Shown in pieces: positions 1-7,803 of a DNA stretch of 12,811 bases (positions within the stretch are counted from its first letter, which is position 1; each line of letters starts with the position of its first letter). This stretch comes from Sphingomonas bacterium (GTDB taxonomy: Bacteria; Pseudomonadota; Alphaproteobacteria; Sphingomonadales; Sphingomonadaceae): the NCBI GenBank assembly GCA_026785645.1, contig JAJAZM010000089.1, positions 1 to 12,811 of the forward strand, written 5' to 3'. The position numbers were made by a program, and so were the translations under genes. Under the pieces are notes generated by a model. The model saw only the letters and a list, made by a program, of their open reading frames with translations, was not told the DNA's origin and did no database searches.

Positions 1-2238
1 CGCGGTGAGATTGTTGAAGTCGATCCCGCTGACGGCGCTTTCGTCGTTGGTGATGTTGCGACCGAAAGCGGCAATATCGAAGCGGTCGGTCTTGTAGCCG
101 ACCCGAAGCCCGCCCTCGAGCAATTGATCGTCGCTGAATTCAACCGATTCGTAGAGGAAGAACTGGACTTTCGAGCGATGATACCAGTCGGTGAAGACAT
201 ACAGCGACCCCGGCCCGACCGGATGTTCGTAACCGGCGGTGAAATTGAAGATCCACCTCGGCGCCTGGGGTAGCGAATTACCGTCGATCAACACGTTGGG
301 CGAGCCCGGGCCGGCGAGCGGATCGAGCACGGTGCAGGGCGCCCCACACGGCTCGACTGCCAGATCGTTATCGTTGATCCGGGTATGGTTGTAGCTGAGG
401 CCCGCGGTCAGCGTCAGCCCGCTTACCGGGCGCGCTTCCAGCTCGGCTTCGAAGCCATAGCCCTTCACCGCGTCGGCGTTGAGCAGCAAATTGGCGTTGG
501 CCGCGCCGCCGACCGCGGACAGCTGCAGGTCCTTGGTCTTGAAATAATAGCCGGCGAGGTTGAAGCGCAGGCGGCGGTCGAGCAATGTCGTCTTGATCCC
601 GGCCTCGTAGGACATGGTGCTTTCGCTGTCGGCGGTGGTGACCTTGCGGTCGAACAGGATGCGGCCTTGGATCGCCGGGGCGCGATAGCCTTTGGCGACT
701 CGCGCATAGACATTCACGTCCGGGCTGATCTCCTGCAGCGCGCTGAAGTCCCACGTCAGGACGCTGTCCTTGACCTTGGTGGTCGTCTCGGGGACCGGAC
801 CTCTGCCGATGAAGCCCGGACGCAGGTCAAACAGCCGATCGGCGGTCAGGCGCTTCTTGTCATGGTTCCAGCGCGCCCCGACCTGCAGCTTCAGCCCGAA
901 GTCGAAGGCGTAGTTGAGCGACCCGAAGATCCCCAGTGCCTTGCTGTCCTGGCGCTGGTTGACGATCGCCGACGGAGCGGTGGCGGTCGGCGCTCCGAAA
1001 TCGAAGCTCTGGATGTCGAGATTCTCGTCGAAGTAGAAGATTCCCGCTTGGTAGCCGAGCCCGCCCTGGTTGTTGGACGCGATGCGCAATTCCTGGGTGA
1101 ACTGGTCGAGGCTCGGGATATCGTCCTGGCTCTGGGCCGGGAACGGGATGAAGCCCGGCTCGCTATTGTCGGAGAAGCCGGGGCCACAGAATGAGCAGCC
1201 GAAACCGCCGTCGATGTCGCCGCGGCTCTTGAGCTTGCCGTGCCAGTAGCTGGTGATCGAGTAGAGCGAGACCGGACCGAAATCATATTCGACCGTAGCG
1301 GCGACATTCTCGGTCTTGAGCTTCTGGAAGTTGATCCCGTCGGCGCGAACCTCGTCGCGGTCGAAATCACCACCATCGACCCCGACCAACTTGTTGCTCC
1401 CGGGACGGATTGCATTGGCGCGGAAGATGCGCGCATCGCCGTCGAGATCGCGCAGCTGCCCGGTGAGGCGAATCGTCAGCGCGTCGGTCGGCTTGAACTG
1501 AATCTGGGCGCGCAGTGCGATATCGTCATAGCCCTCCAGGTCATCGTTCCCCGGGTCGTCGAGATTGTCGATCCAGTTATTGCGGTGTTGCCACAGGCCC
1601 GAGAGTCGGACCGCGATGGTGTCGCTGAGATCGGCACCGACCGCCCCCTCGGCGTTGATCGTCGAATAAGTGCCGATGCTGACCCGCGCATAATTGCGGC
1701 CGCCGGGCCTGACGGTGTCGAACTTGACGATGCCGGCCGGGGTGTTGCGGCCGAACAGGGTGCCCTGCGGCCCGCGCAATACCTCGACGCGGTTGACGTC
1801 GAACGCCGGGAAGCCCTTGAGGATGGGGTTTTCGAGAACGACGTCGTCATACACCAGGCTGACCGGCTGTGAGGCGTTGAGGTCGAAGTCGGTGTTGCCG
1901 AGGCCGCGGATGTAGAAGCGCGGGAAGGTCCGCCCGAACGAGCTTTCGATGTTGAGGCTCGGGACTCGTCCGGACAAGCCGCGAACATCCGCGCCACCGG
2001 CGTTGATCGCCGCCAGCGTCTGGCTGCTGACTGTCGCCACCGACAACGGGACATCCTGCAGATTTTCGCTCCGCCGCTGGGCGGTGACAACGATATCCTC
2101 GACCCCAACAGTCGATGTTGCGTCTGCGGCAGCGGATGCGTCGGGCGTCGCGGCGGGCGCGTCCTGCGCAAGCGCGGGTGCGGCAACAAAAAAGGCAGCA
2201 ATCGCAGCCAGCGAACAGGTCGAATGAATCAGGCGCAT
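1..2238 (-). CDS. TonB-dependent outer-membrane receptor, C-terminus outside the window
   Basis: Active-transport receptor of the outer membrane, energised by TonB-ExbB-ExbD; the ligand cannot be read from sequence. 746 codons are visible without a stop, and the last strands of the barrel lie beyond base 1. Residues 1-24 are a signal peptide ending in a PALA|Q site. A TonB-box-like DIVVTAQR lies at 48-55. The plug follows, with RVPSLNIE near 91-98, YIRG near 109-112 and the conserved LRGPQGTLFGRNT at 154-166. The rest alternates beta strands and loops, including EAGIK and YRAP segments typical of the family. Two close cysteine pairs (C348/C351 and C631/C635) fall in predicted loops. I chose the ATG at 2238 because it gives a compact signal peptide. 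An in-frame ATG at 2271, 11 codons upstream and behind a G-rich AAGGGGGG, is a real alternative. It appears to be a single-gene unit downstream of gshA. The family call is secure; the substrate is unknown. Confidence 0.93.
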   Translation of the reverse strand, partial: MRLIHSTCSLAAIAAFFVAAPALAQDAPAATPDASAAADATSTVGVEDIVVTAQRRSENLQDVPLSVATVSSQTLAAINAGGADVRGLSGRVPSLNIESSFGRTFPRFYIRGLGNTDFDLNASQPVSLVYDDVVLENPILKGFPAFDVNRVEVLRGPQGTLFGRNTPAGIVKFDTVRPGGRNYARVSIGTYSTINAEGAVGADLSDTIAVRLSGLWQHRNNWIDNLDDPGNDDLEGYDDIALRAQIQFKPTDALTIRLTGQLRDLDGDARIFRANAIRPGSNKLVGVDGGDFDRDEVRADGINFQKLKTENVAATVEYDFGPVSLYSITSYWHGKLKSRGDIDGGFGCSFCGPGFSDNSEPGFIPFPAQSQDDIPSLDQFTQELRIASNNQGGLGYQAGIFYFDENLDIQSFDFGAPTATAPSAIVNQRQDSKALGIFGSLNYAFDFGLKLQVGARWNHDKKRLTADRLFDLRPGFIGRGPVPETTTKVKDSVLTWDFSALQEISPDVNVYARVAKGYRAPAIQGRILFDRKVTTADSESTMSYEAGIKTTLLDRRLRFNLAGYYFKTKDLQLSAVGGAANANLLLNADAVKGYGFEAELEARPVSGLTLTAGLSYNHTRINDNDLAVEPCGAPCTVLDPLAGPGSPNVLIDGNSLPQAPRWIFNFTAGYEHPVGPGSLYVFTDWYHRSKVQFFLYESVEFSDDQLLEGGLRVGYKTDRFDIAAFGRNITNDESAVSGIDFNNLTA

Positions 2239-2361
2239 CGGCTCAATCTCACTTGTCGGAAAAGGAGACATAGAGCGCCCCCCTTGGCCGCTCCGATGCG
2301 CCGAACCTGTCATTGAGAGTGGCCGTCGAGTCAATTCGCGCTCGGCCGACATAACGATTTA

Positions 2362-2388
2362 GTTACGCCCGCGTGACCTGCGGGTAAC
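2362..2388 (-). terminator. Weak hairpin just after gshA, possible terminator
   Basis: Six bases past the gshA stop codon, GTTAC (2362-2366) pairs with GTAAC (2384-2388) and CCGC (2369-2372) with GCGG (2380-2383). There is a two-base bulge and a seven-base loop. Reading on the minus strand, an AT-rich TAAATCGTTAT stretch follows, but no real U-run. It could end the gshA transcript before the receptor gene. This is read from base pairing only. Confidence 0.3.
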
Positions 2389-2393
2389 AGTGG

Positions 2394-3764
2394 TCAGAAG
2401 CTATATTCGTCGTAAACACGGCCGACGTCGCCGTCCCAGTCGCCATGGTAACGTTCGAGCAGGCGGTCGGCGAAGGTCATGCCGCTCGCGACGACATCGC
2501 GCAACGGGTCGAGGAAGCCGCTTTCATTATCGCCGCTGGCGTTGAGCTCGGCCCGCGCGCTGAGGCCGGCGGTGGCGATCTCGAGAATGTCGCCGGCCAG
2601 GTCGCGCATCGTCCCGCCTCCGGGCACCGCCGCGCCGAGCGCCTCGCGCGGGACGGCGTGGCGAAGCGCCTCGCGCTGCTCGATCGTCCAGTGCCTGACC
2701 CGCTGCCACGCCGCATCGAGCGCGGCATCGTTATACAGCAGTCCGACCCACAAAGCGGGAAGCGCGCAGATCCGACCCCAGCGCCCGCCATCGGCGCCGC
2801 GCATTTCGAGGAAGCTCTTAAGCCGAACCTCGGGGAAAGCGGTCGACAGATGGTCGTTCCAGTCGGCGATGGTCGGCTTTTCGCCCGGCAGGACGCTCAG
2901 TTTGCCGTCGAGGAAATCGCGGAAACTGAGGCCTGCGGCGTCGATATACTGGCCGTCGCGGAACACGAAATACATCGGCACATCGAGCGCATAATCGCAG
3001 TAACGCTCATAGCCGAAGCCATCCTCGAACACGAACGGCAGCATGCCGGTCCGCGCCGGATCGGTGTCTTCCCAGATATGGCTGCGGAAACTCTTGAAGC
3101 CGTTGGGCTTGCCTTCGGTGAATGGCGAATTGGCGAACAACGCGGTGGCGACCGGCTGCAACGCGAGGCCGACGCGGAATTTCTTCACCATGTCGGCTTC
3201 GGACGAATAATCGAGATTGACCTGGATGGTGCAGGTGCGCAGCATCATGTCGAGCCCGAGATTGCCAACCCGCGGCATGTGATCGAGCATGATCTTGTAG
3301 CGACCCTTGGGCATGATCGGCAGCTCGGCGCGGGCCTTGTCGGGCCACATGCCGAGCCCCAAGAAGCCGAGCCCCAATTTGTCGCCGACCGCCTTGACCT
3401 GGACCAGGTGGCGCCCGCTTTCGGCACAGCTTTCGTGAAGGTTGGCCAGCGGCGCGCCCGACAATTCGAACTGGCCCGCGGGCTCAAGGCTGACCGTGCC
3501 GTCGGGGCCGGCCAGCGCGATCACCTTGCCGCCCTCCTCGATCGGCCGCCAGCCAAACTCGGTCAGGCCAAGAAGGAGGTCGCGGATCCCGCCGGGCTCG
3601 TCCCAGCTCGGCGCGCGATGATCGTCGAGGCGATAGACGAATTTCTCATGCTCGGTGCCGATCCGCCAGTCGGCGCGCGGCTTCTCGCCCCCGGAAAAGA
3701 CCGAAATCAGGTCGTCGCGGCTCTCGATCATGGGGCTCGCGCTGAGGTCGGTTCTAGTTGTCAT
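2394..3764 (-). CDS. gshA: Glutamate-cysteine ligase, class II (plant/alphaproteobacterial type)
   Basis: Joins L-glutamate and L-cysteine with ATP to form gamma-glutamylcysteine, the committed step of cytosolic glutathione synthesis. The 456-residue product has the length usual for alphaproteobacterial members. Visible landmarks are GTEHEKF (36-42), LEPAGQFELSGAP (93-105), FLGLGMWPD (134-142), MPKGRY (151-156) and MLRTCTIQVNLDYSSE (174-189). These include the acidic and glycine residues of the ATP-grasp-like glutamine synthetase fold, and the order fits class II enzymes rather than the E. coli type. The start at 3764 gives the usual short lead before IESRDDLI; a second ATG 11 codons in is possible. 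No good ribosome site precedes either. The frame stays open upstream to about 4088, but that stretch is the antisense shadow of nothing real and overlaps rsmE. The gene starts 11 bases after the rsmE stop, so the two are probably co-transcribed. Confidence 0.95.
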   Translation of the reverse strand: MTTRTDLSASPMIESRDDLISVFSGGEKPRADWRIGTEHEKFVYRLDDHRAPSWDEPGGIRDLLLGLTEFGWRPIEEGGKVIALAGPDGTVSLEPAGQFELSGAPLANLHESCAESGRHLVQVKAVGDKLGLGFLGLGMWPDKARAELPIMPKGRYKIMLDHMPRVGNLGLDMMLRTCTIQVNLDYSSEADMVKKFRVGLALQPVATALFANSPFTEGKPNGFKSFRSHIWEDTDPARTGMLPFVFEDGFGYERYCDYALDVPMYFVFRDGQYIDAAGLSFRDFLDGKLSVLPGEKPTIADWNDHLSTAFPEVRLKSFLEMRGADGGRWGRICALPALWVGLLYNDAALDAAWQRVRHWTIEQREALRHAVPREALGAAVPGGGTMRDLAGDILEIATAGLSARAELNASGDNESGFLDPLRDVVASGMTFADRLLERYHGDWDGDVGRVYDEYSF

Positions 3765-3775
3765 TCGAAACGCGC

Positions 3776-4516
3776 TTAACGCCAGTCCCCGGCCAGCGCC
3801 ATATATGTTGTGACGGCGGCCAAGGCGGCGGTTTCGGCGCGGAGGATGCGGGGGCCGAGGCTGATCGCTTTGGCGTTGGGAAGCGCGCGGATCGCTTCGG
3901 CTTCCTCCGGCGTGAACCCGCCTTCGGGACCGGTGAGGATGGTCGCGGGCCCGGGCTGGAACGCGGTCGCCGCCGGCTCGCCCCCGTTCTCGTCGGCGAA
4001 ATAGAGCGTCCGGCCTGCGTCGAACGCTTTCAGAAAGGCGTCGAGCTTGACCGGCTCGGCAATGGTGGCGAGCGCGGTCCGCCCGCATTGCTCGGCCGCC
4101 TCGACGATGTGGGCGCGCATCCGTTCAAGGTTCAACTTGTCGACGATCGTCCGCCGGGTGATCACCGGCTCAAGCCGCGCGACGCCCAATTCGACCGCTT
4201 TCTCGACCAGCCAGTCGACCCGCCCCTTCTTGACCGGGGCGAAGGCGAGCGTGAGGTTGGGGACGGCTTCCTGCGCCCGCGTCGGCTCGACCACGGCCAG
4301 GATCATCCGCCGCTTCCCCGCCTCGACCACCCGCGCCAGCCACTCGCCCGACACCCCGTCGAACAGCAAAACCTCGCCGCCCGCCTTCAGCCGCAACACA
4401 TTGCCGAGGTAATTGGCCTGCGCCGCATCAAGCCCGACCGCGATCCCTGCCGACAGGGGGGGATCAACATACAACCGGGCAAGCGAGCGCGGCGGCCAGG
4501 CGGGGGTGGCAGGCAT
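3776..4516 (-). CDS. rsmE: 16S rRNA (uracil-1498-N3)-methyltransferase
   Basis: A SAM-dependent SPOUT-class enzyme that methylates N3 of U1498 in 16S rRNA of the assembled small subunit. The protein has 246 residues, normal for the family. The N-terminal PUA-like RNA-binding part (about 10-75) includes the NYLGNVLRLKAGGEV segment. The methyltransferase part carries the trefoil-knot motifs: EKAVELGV (105-112), EAAEQCGR (139-146), LTGPEGGFTPEE (194-205) and SLGPRILRAETA (219-230). GPEGG and LGPRILRAETA together form the SAM site characteristic of RsmE. Its ATG shares one base with the stop codon of the upstream unrecognised gene (TGATG, 4514-4518), which favours translational coupling. The gshA gene follows after 11 bases. 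The enzyme is not known to have any link to glutathione; the shared transcript may simply be a stable housekeeping neighbourhood. Confidence 0.96.
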   Translation of the reverse strand: MPATPAWPPRSLARLYVDPPLSAGIAVGLDAAQANYLGNVLRLKAGGEVLLFDGVSGEWLARVVEAGKRRMILAVVEPTRAQEAVPNLTLAFAPVKKGRVDWLVEKAVELGVARLEPVITRRTIVDKLNLERMRAHIVEAAEQCGRTALATIAEPVKLDAFLKAFDAGRTLYFADENGGEPAATAFQPGPATILTGPEGGFTPEEAEAIRALPNAKAISLGPRILRAETAALAAVTTYMALAGDWR

Positions 4517-5268
4517 CAGTTGGGAACGGCGCGCATGGCGTCGGTGAATGACCGCATCGGCAAGCCCTGAGCCTTGCAGAATTTGTAGGTACCGAACCGC
4601 TCGACGTCGCGCTTGGCGCGCGCGACGTCCGGCACCATGCCGACTTTCTGAATATGACCGATGATTTGGCCCGACTGCAAATCCATGAAATCCGCTCGGC
4701 CGCGTAGCGCGTCCAGCCGTTCGAGCAAGGTGTAGCGCACCATTGGATCGAGCGGGATCGCGCGCTTCAAGGACTGCAGCGAGGTAAATTCTTCGGTGTT
4801 CCTGACCGATTCATCCTGAACCGTCGCGGCCTGCATGTAATGGTCATTAAGTACGCTGCGGAGTTTGGGGTCGAAGCGCGAGGCCACGCCATCGGAAATC
4901 GCCCCTTGCCATGCCCCGTCGGCATAGTCTTTCGACGGCATCCTCAGGACGAATTTGGAAATTACTTCGTCCGAATAGGAGGGTGCCGGATCGAGCCGAT
5001 CGCCGCTCCGTTCAATGCGCTGCTGCAGGCCGTCGATTTGCGTGAGAATGCAGGGTGCGACCACGCGCCACTCGACCGACCAGCTGTAATGCTTGGCAAG
5101 CTCTTCGCGGATCGCCGCTTTCGACTGGCTGACCTTGGCCCGCCAGCTTCGCTCCTCGACCCATTGCTGGGCGGCGAGCGCGATCAGCACGCCGAGGGTG
5201 ACGATCGCCAGCTCCCAAACCACCGCGCGCCAGCCGTTCGGCGGGTCCAATTTCAGCATCCGGAACAT
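4516..5268 (-). CDS. Unrecognised protein with one N-terminal membrane segment
   Basis: I do not recognise a named family. The 250-residue product has a short basic, hydrophilic head and then one hydrophobic helix at about 16-34 (VVWELAIVTLGVLIALAAQQ). That helix runs straight into WVEERSWRAKV and a mostly helical, charged domain. The pattern WELxIVxLGVLIALxxQQW resembles the N-terminus of small membrane-anchored bacterial proteins of unknown function, such as the DUF6090-like group; that likeness is from memory only. Cysteines are few (C73, C231) and no catalytic motif is visible. The start at 5268 is chosen because GGGGGAT lies 5 bases upstream and the helix then sits near the N-terminus. 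The frame is open to 5421, but that extension is arginine-rich and overlaps the divergent gene. The stop overlaps the rsmE start, so it probably leads the rsmE-gshA transcript. Confidence 0.8.
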   Translation of the reverse strand: MFRMLKLDPPNGWRAVVWELAIVTLGVLIALAAQQWVEERSWRAKVSQSKAAIREELAKHYSWSVEWRVVAPCILTQIDGLQQRIERSGDRLDPAPSYSDEVISKFVLRMPSKDYADGAWQGAISDGVASRFDPKLRSVLNDHYMQAATVQDESVRNTEEFTSLQSLKRAIPLDPMVRYTLLERLDALRGRADFMDLQSGQIIGHIQKVGMVPDVARAKRDVERFGTYKFCKAQGLPMRSFTDAMRAVPN

Positions 5269-5273
5269 CGGCA

Positions 5274-5280
5274 ATCCCCC
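5274..5280 (-). promoter_or_regulatory. Ribosome binding site that sets the start at 5268
   Basis: On the minus strand GGGGGAT lies five bases before the ATG at 5268. No comparable site precedes the longer in-frame start near 5421. This supports the short form of the membrane-anchored protein. Confidence 0.5.
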
Positions 5281-5286
5281 GCGCCG

Positions 5287-5314
5287 ACGATAGCTACGAC
5301 ATTGGCCGAAGCAA
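5287..5314 (-). promoter_or_regulatory. Candidate sigma-70 promoter for the 5268-4516 gene and rsmE-gshA
   Basis: On the minus strand TTGCTT (5314-5309) and TATCGT (5292-5287) are separated by 16 bases. Transcription would then begin close to 5280, just before the ribosome binding site. The -10 box is only a partial match, so this is a candidate from inspection, not a call from a trained model. Confidence 0.3.
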
Positions 5315-5361
5315 GCCTCGTCACGCGAAACGCTTTTGCCTATGAGGCGCCTGCGACGACC

Positions 5362-5367
5362 GAGGGG
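5362..5367 (+). promoter_or_regulatory. Ribosome binding site favouring the start at 5378
   Basis: GAGGGG lies ten bases before the ATG at 5378. The earlier in-frame ATG (5342) and TTG (5336) lack such a site and would add an arginine-rich stretch with no counterpart in a normal phospholipase D. Confidence 0.45.
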
Positions 5368-5377
5368 ACTGACGAAC

Positions 5378-6865
5378 ATGACTGCCGATTCCCTCCAGCC
5401 GATCGTCGCTTTGGGCCGCAATTGCTGGCGGATCGCGCGCGCCAGCGAGGCCAGCGTGATCGTCGACGCGGCCGATTATTACCGCCACATCCGCGGCGCG
5501 ATGATCGCGGCGCAAAAGCGCATCTTCATCGTCGGCTGGGATTTCGACACCCGCATCGCGCTCGATCCCGACGAACATGGCCAGGGCGAAACGCTGGGCC
5601 GCTTCTTCCTCAACCTCGCCCGCGACAAGCCGGACCGTGAGATCGACATCCTCAAGTGGAATTTCGGCGCGCTCAAGCAATTCGTCCGGCCTGCCGCAGT
5701 GGTCTGGCTGGCCCGTTGGTGGAAGACCAAGGCGATCGATTTCCGCTTCGATTCGTCGCATCCGCCGGGCTGCAGCCACCACCAAAAGATCGTGGTGATC
5801 GACGACAATCTCGCGGCGTGCGGCGGGATCGACATCTCCTCGTCGCGCTGGGACACGTCCGAGCACCAGGACGACGATCCGCGTCGCACCGGCCCCGACG
5901 GCAAGCCGTACATGCCGTGGCACGACGCGACGATGATGATGCGCGGCCCCGTCGCCGCCCAGTTGGCCGAGCTTGGCCGAGAGCGCTGGTCGACCGCGAC
6001 CAAGGCCGAATTGAAGCCGATCGACCCGACCGAGGACGACTGGCCCAAGGACCTGCCGGTGATGTTCCGCGACGTCGACATCGCCATTGCCCGAACCCGC
6101 GCCGCTTATGACGGTCTGTCCGAAATTCGCGAGATCGAGACGCTCTATCTCGACATGATCGCGGCGGCCGAGCAATTCATCTATTTCGAGAATCAATATT
6201 TCACGAGCGCCAAGATCGGTGCCGCGATCGCAACCAGGATGGCCGAGCCCGACCCGCCCGAGATCGTCATGGTCATGCCGCGCACCGCCGATGGCTGGCT
6301 CGAGCAGCAGGCGATGGACGGGGCACGGCTGAAACTGGTCGCGGCGATCGGCGAGAAGGACAAGGGTAACCGCTTCCGCATCTATATTCCGGTCACCAAA
6401 AAGCGCGACGATATCTACGTCCACGCCAAGATTTCGGTAGTCGACGACCGGCTGCTCAGGGTCGGCTCGTCCAACCTCAACAACCGCAGCCAGGGCCTCG
6501 ACAGCGAGTGCGACGTGATCATCGACGCCGCGCTCGCCGCCAACGCCGGAACGCCGCCAGCGATCACCGCGCTGCGCTATCGCCTGCTCGCCGAGCATCT
6601 CGATTGCACCCCCGGGGAATTTGCCTCAGCCGAGAAGAAGCACGGGTCGATGGTCAAGGCGATTGAGGCGCTGATCGGGCCGGGCAAGTCGCTTGAACTG
6701 CTGCCGATGGAGGGGCTGAGCGAGGCCGAGGAGTTCATCGCCTCGAACGAATTGCTCGACCCCGAAAATCCCGAGGCGATGCTCGACCCGATCGGCAAGC
6801 GCGGACTGGCCAAGAGCTGGGCCAGCGGCCGCGCGGCGATTGGGCGGCGGCTGGGGCGCCGGTGA
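5378..6865 (+). CDS. Phospholipase D-like protein with two HKD motifs
   Basis: Predicted phosphodiesterase of the phospholipase D superfamily. Such enzymes hydrolyse or transfer phosphatidyl groups through a covalent histidine intermediate; the true substrate here is unknown. The 495-residue chain has two HKD catalytic modules: H135-x-K137-x4-D142 inside SHHQKIVVIDDN with the following GGIDI, and H349-x-K351-x4-D356 inside YVHAKISVVDDR followed by GSSNLNNRS. Both are intact. Further family marks are IFIVGWDFDT (49-58), the WHDATMMMRGP segment (181-191) and IYFENQYFT (268-276). The wording of these motifs is closer to eukaryotic-style PLD than to cardiolipin synthase. No signal peptide or membrane segment is evident, so it is probably cytosolic or peripheral. 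The last four bases overlap the ubiA start. A cardiolipin-synthase-like or transphosphatidylase role is possible. Confidence 0.9.
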   Translation: MTADSLQPIVALGRNCWRIARASEASVIVDAADYYRHIRGAMIAAQKRIFIVGWDFDTRIALDPDEHGQGETLGRFFLNLARDKPDREIDILKWNFGALKQFVRPAAVVWLARWWKTKAIDFRFDSSHPPGCSHHQKIVVIDDNLAACGGIDISSSRWDTSEHQDDDPRRTGPDGKPYMPWHDATMMMRGPVAAQLAELGRERWSTATKAELKPIDPTEDDWPKDLPVMFRDVDIAIARTRAAYDGLSEIREIETLYLDMIAAAEQFIYFENQYFTSAKIGAAIATRMAEPDPPEIVMVMPRTADGWLEQQAMDGARLKLVAAIGEKDKGNRFRIYIPVTKKRDDIYVHAKISVVDDRLLRVGSSNLNNRSQGLDSECDVIIDAALAANAGTPPAITALRYRLLAEHLDCTPGEFASAEKKHGSMVKAIEALIGPGKSLELLPMEGLSEAEEFIASNELLDPENPEAMLDPIGKRGLAKSWASGRAAIGRRLGRR

Positions 6866-7785
6866 CTGAGGCGGATGTGACCTCCACCGACATCGTCCCC
6901 GACAGCGAACGGCGCGGGCTGATCGGCGCGCTGCCCGAAGCGCTTCGGCCTTATGCCTCGCTGATGCGGCTCGACCGGCCGATCGGGACGTGGTTGTTGT
7001 TCTGGCCCTGCGCGTGGGGGGTCGCGCTAACCGGGGGACATTGGCTGTTGTTCGCGATGTTCGCGATCGGCGCGTTCGTCATGCGCTCGGCGGGCTGCGT
7101 CTATAATGACATTGTCGATCGCGACCTCGACCGACAGGTCGCACGCACGCGGTTGCGTCCGCTTGCAAACGGCAGGGTTTCGTTGCGTGCGGCGTGGGTG
7201 CTGACCGTCGGGCTCAGCCTGATCGGCCTCCTTGTCCTGCTCGCCCTCAAGCCCGTCGCGCAGATCGTCGCGCTGGCCAGCCTCGCTTTGGTCGCGGCCT
7301 ATCCCTTCATGAAGCGCGTCACTTGGTGGCCGCAGGCGTGGCTCGGGCTGGTGTTCAGTTGGGGCGCGCTGGTCGGCTGGCCGGCGGTTACCGGAAGCCT
7401 CGACTGGCCGGCGATCCTGCTGTGGGCGGGCAGCGTCGCGTGGGTGATCGGCTATGACACGCTCTACGCCATCCAGGATATCGAGGATGATGCGCTGGTC
7501 GGGGTTCGCTCCTCCGCCCGTCGCCTCGGCGGCAAGGCGCGGCAGGGGGTCGCGATCTTCTACACGCTTGCGCTCGCCGGCTGGGGCTCGGCAATCTGGA
7601 TGGTGTTTCCGTATTGGCTGGCGCTGGTGACCCTGATCCCCGCCGCACTGCATCTCGCCAACCAGGCGTGGCGCACAGACCCGGCCGAGGGGGCTGCCGC
7701 GCTCGCCTTGTTCCGGTCGAACCGCTGGTGCGGCGCGCTGGTGTTCGCGGCGATGCTGGTGGTGGGGTTGAGCCTCCGCCTCTGA
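6862..7785 (+). CDS. ubiA: 4-hydroxybenzoate polyprenyltransferase
   Basis: Integral inner-membrane enzyme that attaches the polyprenyl tail to 4-hydroxybenzoate in ubiquinone biosynthesis, using Mg-diphosphate chemistry. The 307-residue protein has about eight or nine hydrophobic helices. The first conserved motif, NDIVDRDLDRQVARTRLRP (82-100), supplies the aspartates that bind prenyl diphosphate. The second, YDTLYAIQDIEDD (198-210), provides the other metal-binding acidic residues and is followed by VGVRSSARRLG. The upstream DRPIGTWLLFWPC (38-50) is also typical of UbiA. The start is GTG at 6862, overlapping the phospholipase stop codon in a GTGA arrangement. This suggests the ribosome re-initiates, and that the two are made from one message. 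pmbA follows after 18 bases. Other members of the prenyltransferase superfamily make heme O or chlorophyll tails, but both motifs fit UbiA best. Confidence 0.96.
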   Translation: MTEADVTSTDIVPDSERRGLIGALPEALRPYASLMRLDRPIGTWLLFWPCAWGVALTGGHWLLFAMFAIGAFVMRSAGCVYNDIVDRDLDRQVARTRLRPLANGRVSLRAAWVLTVGLSLIGLLVLLALKPVAQIVALASLALVAAYPFMKRVTWWPQAWLGLVFSWGALVGWPAVTGSLDWPAILLWAGSVAWVIGYDTLYAIQDIEDDALVGVRSSARRLGGKARQGVAIFYTLALAGWGSAIWMVFPYWLALVTLIPAALHLANQAWRTDPAEGAAALALFRSNRWCGALVFAAMLVVGLSLRL

Positions 7786-7803
7786 CCGCCTAACCGCAGC
7801 CCC

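Noticed and set aside
385..1872. Plus-strand open frames opposite the receptor gene
   Set aside because: The minus strand encodes a continuous receptor with plug and barrel motifs over the same bases; the antisense frames have no family features.
2445..3779. A 444-codon open frame on the plus strand, opposite gshA
   Set aside because: It is antisense to a clear gshA, has no family motif and is rich in residues that arise from reading GC-biased codons backwards. Long antisense frames are expected at this GC content.
3765..4088. Longer gshA with an N-terminal extension of about 108 residues
   Set aside because: The extension lies fully inside rsmE in another frame and is Arg-rich; the enzyme already has normal length from the start at 3764.
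5269..5421. Longer form of the membrane-anchored protein starting near 5421
   Set aside because: The extra 51 residues have no good ribosome site, overlap the divergent phospholipase gene and would place the membrane helix far from the N-terminus.
5321..6598. A 425-codon open frame on the minus strand, opposite the phospholipase gene
   Set aside because: The plus strand carries both HKD motifs in order; the antisense product is low-complexity in Arg, Asp, Gly and Val with no recognisable domain.
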